In this document: positions 48,330 to 57,280 of the stretch, piece by piece
How the letters are laid out: every line of letters starts with the position of its first letter
Numbering within the stretch: the stretch's first letter is position 1
NCBI GenBank assembly: GCA_017645255.1
Contig: JAGCPI010000017.1
Coordinates: 3,152-67,151, forward strand
Reading direction: 5' to 3'
Origin: a bacterium
GTDB lineage: Bacteria > Bacillota_I > Bacilli_A > Mycoplasmatales > Mycoplasmoidaceae
Length of the DNA: 64,000 bases
Translations under genes and position numbers: made by a program
Notes under the pieces: model-generated
Databases searched by the model: none
What the model was told of the DNA's origin: nothing
What the model saw: only the letters and a program-made list of their open reading frames with translations

Positions 48330-50036
48330 CTAGGCTCCTACATACATCATGTATGTATCAGGACCATCATCCATTACTTCTAAATTAAATCCCTTTTTAT
48401 TAGCATAATCATTAAACTTATCAATTATTTCGTGAGGAATGTCTTTATTAATCAGCATATAAATGCTTTCATTTCAGGATTTCTTCTTTTTCTTGATAAT
48501 TAAATCAATTGCTTCCACACCAATTTTGAAAAAATCGGGGTTGCCATTAATTACTTTCTTATCTTGAACTAGAATGTAATTACCTTTTTTAATTTTGATG
48601 TTTTTATCAAGCACAATTTCCTTGCCAGCAACTGCTACTTTCGCACTTGTAATTTTCTTTAACGTTGCTTGCATGCGTTTAATTACCACGTTAAATTCAT
48701 CTAATGTATTAAAACTTAAAATAGCAAATAAGCTGGAAACAATATCCTTTGCGTCAATAATTTCAACATTAATATTTTCATTAGCAACATCTTTTTTAGC
48801 CTCATTAGCTGCTAAAAAGTAATCACTATTATCAATCACAACTATTACTTTATTTGAACGAGTTTCATGAATTAATTCAATGAATTGTCGAACACTAGGT
48901 GCTAAACTATTTTTTCGATTTATTACATATTTAACATTAAATTCATTACGAAATAATTTTTCAATATCATCATTTGGTACGGTTGCTACTAAACATTGAG
49001 TGGATTTTAAAGCTTCTTGCTTTTGGTTATTCAATAATTTTTTGTTATTGTTGCGATTGCGTTGCAAAGTCATGTTTTCAACTTTAATGCGGTGGTATTC
49101 ACCATATTGTTGACCAATTTTTAAAATTTTGTAAGGAAATAATGAATGCACATGAACTTTGCAAAATACATCATCGTAAACAAAAACTAATGAATTTCCT
49201 ACTTCTTTTAATTCTGCTACTACTTTTTGGGGATCAAAAGGTAATTTTTCTTTTTGTTCATCATTTTGCAAACTAGCACCAATTTCTAGTACAAATTCAC
49301 AACAATATCCATAATCATCTTCACTAGAAGTTACAAATTCTGAATCAATTCCGATTTTTTCTTTTTTGACAATTTCTAATTTATTTTCGATTTTTTCTGC
49401 TTGCCGTAAATTAGCAATGTCCTTATTTACTAGTGCATCATACATTCCCTTAAAGATAACAACTAATCCGTAAGCACCTGAGTCAACATTCTTTGCTTTC
49501 TTTAATTCCGGAAGCATGTTCATTGTCTTCTTAACTGTATCATCCCCTACACTAATTACATCAAGAAAAACTTCTTCAACCGTATTGTAATTCTTAATGT
49601 TTTTCTTTAAATGTTCAGACACAACTCTGATTACTGTAAGCATCGTACCTTCTTTAGGATCTGGAACAACTTTATAAGCAATTTTGCATGCAAATGAAAA
49701 AGCTTCAATTAAAGTCTTAACGTCAATTTCCTTCATTTCAGGGGTAATTGGTTCAAAAAAACCTTTAAAAATTTGGGAAAGAATCGTGCCAGAATTACCA
49801 ATTGTCGCTAATAGTAATTGGCGACTAAATTGGGTGGTAAATTCATATAAGGTTCTTCCTTCCATTAATGAGATTTCGTCGAGGGCACCTTTTCAGGTGT
49901 TAACCATATTATCTCCAGTATCTCCATCGGGAACTGGAAAAACGTTTAACTTGTTGATGTACAGTTGTTCTTGCTTAATAAACGAGTAAGCACTTTGGAA
50001 CATTTTATACAACATATTTTTATTAATTGAGGTCAT
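48330..50036 (-). CDS. Fatty-acid kinase FakA-type (DAK2 domain) protein, 568 aa
   Basis: FakA phosphorylates exogenous fatty acid held by FakB (DegV). The N-terminal DAK2/DhaL domain shows VFPVPDGDTGDNM (metal/ATP-binding Asp residues) and DSGAYGLVVIFKG. The middle has EFVTSSEDDYGYCCEFVLE (family YGYCTEF) and SLVFVYDDVFCKVHVHS (family GDSLVV..D....KVHVH). The C-terminal fatty-acid kinase domain (CLVATVPNDDIEKLF, the GT/S-poor variant) completes it. TGA codons are Trp. Start ATG 50034-50036 gives the conserved N-terminus. Abuts plsX. Fits a mollicute that takes fatty acids from its host. Confidence 0.9.
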
Positions 50037-50116
50037 AATAATTTACCTTCTTTCGTGAAATAAATTGAAAATGTAAAAAAGCAAATAATTTTATATATGT
50101 ATAATATTATAATTAG

Positions 50117-50122
50117 TATAAT
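50117..50122 (+). promoter_or_regulatory. Candidate rpmB -10 element (TATAAT)
   Basis: Perfect TATAAT about 66 bases before the rpmB start in the region shared with the divergent FakA-type gene (50037-50187). The -35 side is only weakly matched. A Shine-Dalgarno AAAGGA follows at 50172-50177. Confidence 0.4.
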
Positions 50123-50187
50123 GTATTAAGTACATACGATTATTGCTAAAACTTAGTACGATCGTAATTTATAAAGGATATTTTAAT

Positions 50188-50382
50188 ATGGCAAAACAAG
50201 ATCAAATTACTGGGAAGAAAGCCATGAGTGGTAATTTGCGTTCTCACGCATTAAACCACGACCGTCGGAAATTTAATTTAAATTTGCAAAAAGCCACAAT
50301 TATGGAAAACGGTGCACCAAAAACGATTAAAGTTACTGCTCGCACCAAGAAAACCCTACGAAAAAATCACGAATTAATTTAA
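50188..50382 (+). CDS. rpmB: Ribosomal protein L28, 64 aa
   Basis: Large-subunit ribosomal protein. Begins [20 protein letters not shown], with the family pattern KK...GN..SHA, followed by [11 protein letters not shown] and [11 protein letters not shown]. Isolated plus-strand gene between two leftward operons. rpmB next to the fakA (yloV) gene, divergent, is the arrangement seen in many Firmicutes. A terminator is found just after it, inside the end of rpe. Confidence 0.96.
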   Translation: MAKQDQITGKKAMSGNLRSHALNHDRRKFNLNLQKATIMENGAPKTIKVTARTKKTLRKNHELI

Positions 50383-50387
50383 TTAAT

Positions 50388-51053
50388 CTATTTTTCGTTA
50401 TAAAGAAGCTTCATGTAAGCTTCTTTTTTATTTTCACTATTGATTAAATAACTACCTGAAACAATGTAAGTACAATCTTTGTAAATATAACTAATTGTTT
50501 TATCATTTACTCCACCATCAAAAATAATTGGTAATGCTAAATGATAATTGTCTAAATAATTTTTAAAGGCATGTAATTTATCAATCCCTATTTGACTAAT
50601 GTGCTGCCCACCAAATCCGGCATTTACACCCATCACTAAATTAATTTTAGTCTTTGGTAAATATTTTTCATATTGATGAAAATCAACATGCAAATTAAAT
50701 GCTAGTCCAATTTGAATGCCTTGTTTTTGCCCATCGTTTAATAAATAGTCAATCGTTTTAGCATTTAAACAGTCCGGGTGAAAGACAACGCTAGTGGGAT
50801 GAAATGGTTTAAACATTTCATAATAATAAAGCACGTTCTTTACCATTAAATGAACTTCAATGGAAAAACCAAATTGATATAAGATTGGGATAAAAGAAGT
50901 AGTAAAAGAAAAATTAGGAACATAGAACCCATCCATCACGTCGTAATGAATGCGTTCTACTCCTAATTCTTTTAATTCACGTAAAATCCTCAAAAAATTG
51001 GTTGAATTATAAAAAGCAAGTAAGGAGGGTTCAACAACCTTAATCTGATTCAT
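50388..51053 (-). CDS. rpe: Ribulose-phosphate 3-epimerase, 221 aa
   Basis: Interconverts ribulose-5-phosphate and xylulose-5-phosphate in the pentose phosphate pathway. TIM barrel with EPSLLAFYNST (first strand), IHYDVMDGFYVPNFSF (metal/catalytic Asp, family signature), IEVHLMV, VVFHPD, NLVMGVNAGFGGQ and IIFDGGVNDKT. Complete, no TGA codon. Its last codons overlap the rpmB terminator hairpin. It follows pgi by 8 bases; the pair links glycolysis and the pentose phosphate pathway. Confidence 0.95.
   Translation of the reverse strand: MNQIKVVEPSLLAFYNSTNFLRILRELKELGVERIHYDVMDGFYVPNFSFTTSFIPILYQFGFSIEVHLMVKNVLYYYEMFKPFHPTSVVFHPDCLNAKTIDYLLNDGQKQGIQIGLAFNLHVDFHQYEKYLPKTKINLVMGVNAGFGGQHISQIGIDKLHAFKNYLDNYHLALPIIFDGGVNDKTISYIYKDCTYIVSGSYLINSENKKEAYMKLLYNEK
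50403..50429 (+). terminator. rpmB terminator located within the 3' end of rpe
   Basis: On the plus strand, a perfect 9-bp stem (50403-50411 with 50417-50425), 5-base loop, then TTTT. It lies within the last coding bases of the convergent rpe gene, which encode its C-terminal KKEAYMKLLYNEK. Confidence 0.75.
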
Positions 51054-51061
51054 TTTCGCTA

Positions 51062-52483
51062 TTATTTATTACTAATTGTAGGTTCGTCGTCTTCAACTGT
51101 TGCGTCAACTTCTTCTTCATCTTCATCATCAATGTCAGTATCAATTTCGTTGGCACGTTCAGCTTTGCGGCGAAGTACATTTTCCTTTAATTCGGCTAAT
51201 TTTTCTTTTAGAATGGATTTATATGTTTCAACTCCTGGTTGGTTAAATGGATTAGCACCCATTAAGTAAGCACTAACAATAACACTAATGCTTAATCAAG
51301 CATAAAAGTATCCATAGTTAAAAGGATCCATTTTGTCCATTTCAACTAACAAAACAGGAACTTTAGCAATCTTTGCATGTGCTTCAGCAACACTTCGATA
51401 AATTAATTTATTAACTTCACTTAGTCATAGTCCTTCAAGATATGAAAAACTATTGCTTGTGTTTAAATCATCAGGAATGCGAGCATTACCGTTGGATTTT
51501 CTTACTCAAATCGTTGTTTCAAAGAAGGTTTTTGGACCATCTTGTAAATATTGACCAATTGAGTGTAAGTCTCTGGTATAAGTAGCAGGAACTGGGAATA
51601 ATCCTTTACCATCTTTTGCTTCAGTTTCTGCATAAAGTTGTTTACATTGTTCAAGTAAAGCACTTAATTTCTTTTCGTAAGAATCAACTACTTCGTTAAT
51701 ATAGCCACCTTCATAATAAGCAACCCGGTGTAAAGCAAAATCGTATGCTTCGTTTTCATTGTAATCAGGATTAGAGCAATCTTTAATAGCTTGCTTTGCT
51801 CCTTCAATTACTTGGTACACATCAACTCCAGCCATAATCATTGGTAATAATCCAGCAGGAGTTAAAGCCGAGAAACGACCCCCAATGTTAGTTGGGATAT
51901 CAAATATTTCATATCCTTCTTTTTGTGCAATGGTACGTAATTCATTATTTTCAACTCCAGTCACAATTGCCATTTTTTCATGAGGATTCTTATCGTACTT
52001 GTATTCGATAATGAACTTAATAAAGCGATAACCAATTAACGTTTCTAAAGTTGTACCAGATTTAGAAATAACAATTCCAGCTGGTCGAATGTTAAATTTT
52101 CGTAAGTGCCGTAGTAATTCTGCATTACTAGATGGAGAAATACTATCAATTCAAATGATTTTAATTCCTCCCCGCATGTATTTGTTAACGCACATATGAA
52201 TAGCAGCCCGTGCTCCCAAAGCACTGCCCCCAATTCCCGCAATGATTAATGTATTAACCTTTGCTTCTTGTCATTTTGCAAATAATGCATACATTTTTTG
52301 GATAATAAAGTTAGTATCAGGTGAATTGATATAGTCAATTCATTCTAAGTGTTCCGCTCCTTCGATAGTGCGGGACTTCATTTGCTTATGAATTTGGTTT
52401 AATTTTTCAAGTCTTGCTTCGTCGTAAACTTTGCTTTTTTTAACCGTTCCGTCATAAGCATATTTTTTGGACAAATGAACCAT
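51062..52483 (-). CDS. pgi: Glucose-6-phosphate isomerase, 473 aa
   Basis: Glycolytic isomerase. Family motifs: IIAGIGGSALGARAA, IWIDSISPSS, VISKSGTTLET (phosphate-binding SGTT), TNIGGRFSALTPAGLLP, TRDLHSIGQYLQDGP and GANPFNQPGVETYK. The catalytic Glu/His/Lys regions are thus present. The last 35 residues are unusually acidic (DDEDEEEVDATVEDDEP), an extension beyond the normal end of the enzyme. Perfect GGAGG lies 6 bases before ATG 52481-52483. Several TGA codons are Trp. Confidence 0.96.
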
Positions 52484-52640
52484 AATGTTCCTCCAATTAG
52501 TTATGTTTAAATTAACTTAAATTTTGCAATATATTATTATTTTATCAGTATATATATTTATTTATTCTTAATATTTTTCTAAAAAACCACGTTCTTTTAT
52601 TGGAAAGCCCAGTCTTTCGTTGATTATTTAAATTAAAATT

Positions 52641-53639
52641 ATGGTTATGAAAATAACAAAAAAAGTAAAGATTTGTTGAGGAATTTTTAGTGTAATTGGG
52701 TGTGCAAGTTTAATTTGTGCTCCCATTGTTAGTTGTTCTAGTAATCAAAATAAAAAAATAACCTTAGAAGATGAATTTAATGAATGAGACGAAACTTTTA
52801 GCAATGCAATTAAAAATCATTTTGATCCAATTGTTAGGAGTGATTTAAATTATGGCTTAAATGTTTTAAATCATAATTGAACTAAATTTCAGGATTTATA
52901 CAATCACTTTTTTAACAGTATGACAGTTGAAGTACCATTGCAAGCAAATGATTCATTATTACTTAAAACAGTGGTATTATCATTAAATGACCTTGCCTTT
53001 AACAAAACCAAAAATCCGTCGTTTAATGTTACTTTTGGTTGAAAACTAAACTTTGGTCTTAAAATTGCAAATCAGAAGGATAGTAGTAAATTTACTACTT
53101 ATTGAATTCAACTTGATATTAGCGATGTAATAAAAGGAGCTACCATTGCCCCAACGCTTATCGTACCTTATACTAACATTCCATATCCAACTGTTCAATG
53201 TGCAGGTGGATTTTACATTAACTACGTAAAATCATCAATGCTAAATGGTACGATAAAAGTAGATTCACCAAACAAAGTTACCAATCAAGCAATTAGTGAT
53301 TATTTTAATGACATCATTAATGGATCAAACGCAATTGATCAAACGAATGGGATTTCTTTAAATAATCCAAGTAATTTATCATGAATAACTCCTTGTATTT
53401 ATTTTCCAATTACTAATTTATCAGTGATTAAGCAATTCATTAAAGATGATGCCACCCCGGTGCTAGAACATATTGATCAAACAGCATGATTAAAAGTGTT
53501 TAATTTAATCAACGTTGGTTTTTGCGGATATGATAATTATTTAAATAGCAATCTTACTTATTTTGCTAGTGTAAAAAATCCTAATTTTACCAAAATTGAA
53601 AGTATGGGAATTCTTCCTAGTTATCTAACTCAAAAATAA
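52641..53639 (+). CDS. Predicted lipoprotein of unknown function (332 aa)
   Basis: A standard-code reading shows nothing here, because the frame contains at least seven TGA codons; with UGA as Trp it is open from ATG 52641 to TAA 53637-53639. The N-terminus is a classic lipoprotein signal: KITKKVKIC basic segment, a hydrophobic stretch (IFSVIGCASLICAP) and lipobox IVSC (Cys 32), then SSNQNKK. The mature protein should be anchored outside. It is Asn/Asp/Thr-rich with GGFYINYVKSSMLNGTIKV and two internal Cys. No family recognised. It stands alone between pgi and recA. AT-rich sequence (52484-52640) precedes it; TAAAAT just before the ATG suggests a very short leader. Confidence 0.8.
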
Positions 53640-53692
53640 AATGGGACAATTTTCATTTTTTACGAATATAACCAATGAAATAAACTGAAATT

Positions 53693-54724
53693 ATGACAAA
53701 GCAAAAAAGTGAAAATGCAATGAAAGACGAATTTAATGATGTAATTAATCAATTAGACCATAAATTCGGGGAAGGTACATTGCAATTTTTGAATAATGAA
53801 ACTTGTGTATTAAAACCAGAACAATTAATTAAATCCGGTAGTTATTATTTGGATAAAGCGTTAGGAGTAGGGGGCTTTCCTAAAGGACGAATTATTGAAA
53901 TTTTTGGGGCTGAATCAAGTGGCAAAACTACCATTGCTTTAAAAGCAGTGGCTGAATGCCAAAAGAAAGGTGAAAAAGCAGTTTATATTGATGCTGAACA
54001 CGCTTTAAATTCTACTTATGCTGCTCAACTTGGAGTTGATTTAAACAAAATGGTATTGTGTCAACCTAATTCGGAAGAACAAACATTTAGTATTATTGAA
54101 GCATTAATTAAAACTAATTTAGTAAATTTAATTGTGGTTGACTCAGTAGCTGCTTTAACCCCGCAACAAGAACTAGATGGGGAATTCGGAGATCAAACAA
54201 TTGGTTTGCAAGCACGCATCATGTCCAAAGGATTACGGATTATTCAAAATCTTTTAAATAACAACATTAGTATTATTTTTATTAATCAAATCAGAGATAA
54301 GATTGGCATTGGTTATATGCCTGGAAATGCAACTACGACATCAGGTGGACGTGCTTTAAAGTTCTTTTCTTCCTTACGTTTAGAAACAAAAAAGACTGAA
54401 TTAATTAAAAATGCTGAAGAACCAATTGGGATTCGCATTAAAGTTAATGTCGTTAAAAACAAATTAGCACGTCCATTAACTACGGCGTTAATTGACTTAT
54501 ATTTTGGACTAGGTTTTGATTACAATAATGAAGTCATTGATATTGCCTTTGAAAATGGGATCATTGCTAAAAGCGGAACTTGATATAGTTACCAAAATAA
54601 AAATATTGCCCAAGGTAAACAAGCTACCAGATTGGCAATTTTAAAAGATAATAAGTTATTTGATACTATTAAAAAAGAAGTCATGGAAAAGAACTTATTT
54701 GAGTTGCCAAAGCAAAATATTTAA
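53693..54724 (+). CDS. recA: Recombinase RecA, 343 aa
   Basis: Strand-exchange ATPase for recombination and DNA repair. P-loop EIFGAESSGKTTIALKA, YIDAEHALN, LIVVDSVAALTP (Walker B), the RecA loop L1 ARIMSKGLR and L2 INQIRDKIGIGYMPGNATTTSGGRALKF are all present. Ends ELPKQNI, lacking the acidic tail of proteobacterial RecA. TGA at 54581 is Trp. Starts at ATG 53693. A strong terminator follows. Confidence 0.97.
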
Positions 54725-54741
54725 TTAAAAGCATCATTAAT

Positions 54742-54777
54742 AAAAAAGATATTGTCCACTGCGACAATATCTTTTTT
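54742..54777. terminator. Bidirectional terminator between recA and trpS
   Basis: Perfect 15-bp stem (54742-54756 with 54763-54777) and 6-base loop, with six A on the left and six T on the right, serving both convergent genes. Confidence 0.92.
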
Positions 54778-54786
54778 GATGATTAA

Positions 54787-55788
54787 TTAGCGTAAACCAA
54801 TTAACTTATACAATGCCATTACTTTTTTATTTGCAATTTCTTCGCAAATTTTGTTATTGCGATCTACTTTTGCTAATAATTCTTGTTCGTTAACGTTATT
54901 AATTTTGTCTTGTAAATTCTTTATGAAATCACACACTACTTGGGCAATATATTGCTTAAATTCTTTGTAATTCTTACCTTGTTGACTAGCAACAATTGTT
55001 TGGGGATCACAATCAAGAATGCTAGCAGCAATGTTAATTAAATTAGTAACTCCTGGTTGTTTTTCATAATCATAGTTAACTTGATTATAATTGTCAGTAA
55101 CTGCACTTTTAATCTTCCGTTCGATTTCAGTTAAACTGTCAGTAATAAAGATAGTTCCATTCGTATTAGCATTTGATTTTGACATTTTAATTTTTGGATT
55201 TAATAAGTCATAAATTTTGGTTGCAGTTTTACTAAAATATGGTTCGGGAATTGTAAACAGTTGCGTATTAAACTTATTATTAATGCGAATCGCAATATCC
55301 CTTGTTAATTCAACATGTTGCTTTTGATCGATTCCTACTGGGACAATATTAGCATCGTAAAGTAAAATATCACCGGCCATTAAAACTGGGTAAGTTAACA
55401 ATCCAGTTGGGATGGTTTCAGTTCCGTTTTTCATTTTAAATTTACTACTTTTGTCCTTAAATTGAGTCATGCGACTAAGTTCGCCAATCGTGGTAAAGTT
55501 AATTAAAGCACTAAACATTTGGCAGTGTGCTACGACTTTGGATTGGACAAAAATTTTGGTTCTGTCAAAATCAAGGCCTGCTGCATAATAAGCTTTCAGC
55601 ACGTTAAGGATGTTTGCTTGCATCTTTTCTGGATCGTAATTAGAGGAGCATAAAGCATGTAAATCAGCTACAAAGATGTATAAATCATCAGTATCTTGGA
55701 ATGATTTAAATAATTTAATGGCACCTAAGAAATTACCTATGGTAATTTGACTAGTAGGTTGAATTCCTGATAAAACTTTTCTTTTCAT
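54787..55788 (-). CDS. trpS: Tryptophanyl-tRNA synthetase, 333 aa
   Basis: Charges tRNA-Trp; in this code it serves both UGG and UGA tRNAs. Class I motifs: GIQPTSQITIGNFLGA (TIGN in place of HIGH), and KIKMSKSNANT (KMSKS). FVADLHALC, GLLTYPVLMAGDILLYDA and VGIDQKQHVELTRDIA are family motifs. Notably, no UGA (or any Trp) codon occurs in the gene, so translation does not depend on its own product. Complete and typical in size. No T-box-like leader was recognised. Confidence 0.96.
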   Translation of the reverse strand: MKRKVLSGIQPTSQITIGNFLGAIKLFKSFQDTDDLYIFVADLHALCSSNYDPEKMQANILNVLKAYYAAGLDFDRTKIFVQSKVVAHCQMFSALINFTTIGELSRMTQFKDKSSKFKMKNGTETIPTGLLTYPVLMAGDILLYDANIVPVGIDQKQHVELTRDIAIRINNKFNTQLFTIPEPYFSKTATKIYDLLNPKIKMSKSNANTNGTIFITDSLTEIERKIKSAVTDNYNQVNYDYEKQPGVTNLINIAASILDCDPQTIVASQQGKNYKEFKQYIAQVVCDFIKNLQDKINNVNEQELLAKVDRNNKICEEIANKKVMALYKLIGLR

Positions 55789-55792
55789 AATT

Positions 55793-55850
55793 AAATTACT
55801 AAAAATTTTATATTACATAACATTTTTTACTTGAAATTACTAAAATTTTT
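55793..55850. repeat. Direct repeats in the trpS/nrdB divergent region
   Basis: AAATTACTAAAA occurs at 55793-55804 and again, nearly identical, at 55834-55845, each followed by a T run; spacing is 41 bases, about four helical turns. A short GGGATTTTCCC inverted repeat follows at about 55882-55892, and T- and A-tracts dominate the rest. The 227-base gap holds no gene and probably the nrd promoter. Confidence 0.5.
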
Positions 55851-56015
55851 CGTAATTTTTATAAAGTTTTGATTCGAAGTGCGGGATTTTCCCAAAAAAA
55901 TCGGATTTGCTTCTTTGAATTTTTAAAAGAAATAAAAAACTTAAAAAAATTTCAAAATTTTTGAATGTTATCTTCTAAAATTATTTTCACACAAATTTTA
56001 AGGAGACACAATATT

Positions 56016-57278
56016 ATGGCTGAAAATACAGAAAAAGAACTAAAGGAAGAAATTAACGAACAAGATATCTTCCACCCAGAATCAATGTTGGTCGATTTAA
56101 CGTACAACGTTCCAATTAAAGACCAAAAGATGTTGCTTGGTAAATATAACGGTTTTCAACGTTACGATAACTATAAATACCCTTTTGCTAAGCAAATTGA
56201 ACGGGCAATGCGGCAAGCATTCTGAACTCCCGAAGAAATTTCATTAATTAGTGACCGGGAAAAGTTTAAATCCCTCGATAAAGGAATTCAAGAAGTAGTT
56301 ATTAACAACTTATTGTTCCAAACTTTAATGGACTCTGCCCAAAACCGGGGTCTTGACTCGGTTATGGCGCAATTAGTAACTTCATCTGAATGAGAAGCTG
56401 CTTTTAAGACGCAAGCATTCTTTGAATTAATCCACTCACTATCATATTCCCACATCATTCGGGAAATGTTTTCGGCTGATGCTACTAACGTATTTAACCG
56501 AATTTACGAAATTCCCCAAATTAAGAAGCGGACTGATAAGGAAATCGCTGCTTATGACTTTGTTAAAGGTTGACTTGATGGTCGGTTAGTATTACCACTT
56601 GAAGAACTTAAAAAGCACATTGTTATCTTATTAGTGCACATTTTCTTCTTGGAAGGTTTGAAATTCTACGTTTCCTTCCTAGTTACTTACATTGTTAACG
56701 AAAGTACGAATGATAGTATCCCTGGAGTTGCTAAGATCATTAAGCTAATTAATTTTGATGAAGACATGCACGTATCACTAGTTGGGGGTGTCATTAACAT
56801 TCTTCAAAGAATGCCAGGGGAAGGTTTCTCACACTTATTTAATTCTCCTTGATACCATGAACACGTTACTGATATCGTTAAGGGAATTGTTGAAGATGAA
56901 GTTGAATGAGGTAAATACCTATTAAAACTTGGTAAAGTTCCTGGTTTAACTGAAAAAACTTTAAACAGTTTCATGAAGTATTATGCTAACAACCGGTTAC
57001 AAAAGATTGGCTTACCACCACTTTATAAGGATGAAGTTAATAAACCAGATCTTGTTGTTTGATTTGAAAACTACAAGGATATTAACAAAGATAACACTGC
57101 TCAACAAGAAGCAACTGCAATTAACTATAACATTGGTACCATGGAATTAGACTATGGTGACAAGGACTTAAAGGCAATTCTTCAAGACTTACTTGATGAT
57201 AGTCCAATGGGCCGGCAAATGAAGAAGCAAAAAGCAGCTGCTGCTGAAAAGAATAGCAAAAAAGACAAAGCTAATTAG
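56016..57278 (+). CDS. nrdB: Ribonucleotide reductase class Ia-type beta subunit NrdB, 420 aa
   Basis: Radical-generating subunit. Metal ligands and the radical Tyr are all kept: LMDSAQNR (Asp), FFELIHSLSYSHII (Glu, His, Tyr), LEGLKFYVSF (Glu) and INFDEDMHVS (Glu, His). The sequence resembles E. coli NrdB (class Ia) more than NrdF: QTL.DS.Q.R, IHS.SY.HIIR, RFYVSF, GN/GVAKII.LI..DE..H and IGL pattern near the end. The C-terminal tail (MGRQMKKQKAAAA...KKDKAN) is Lys/Ala-rich and unlike usual beta tails. AAGGAGA gives a strong start at ATG 56016. Six TGA codons are Trp. Arg codon CGG is frequent here. Confidence 0.9.
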
Positions 57279-57280
57279 TT

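Noticed and set aside
55789..56015. T-box or riboswitch upstream of trpS/nrdB
   Set aside because: No T-box sequence or specifier stem was recognised; only AT-rich repeats and a small inverted repeat are visible.
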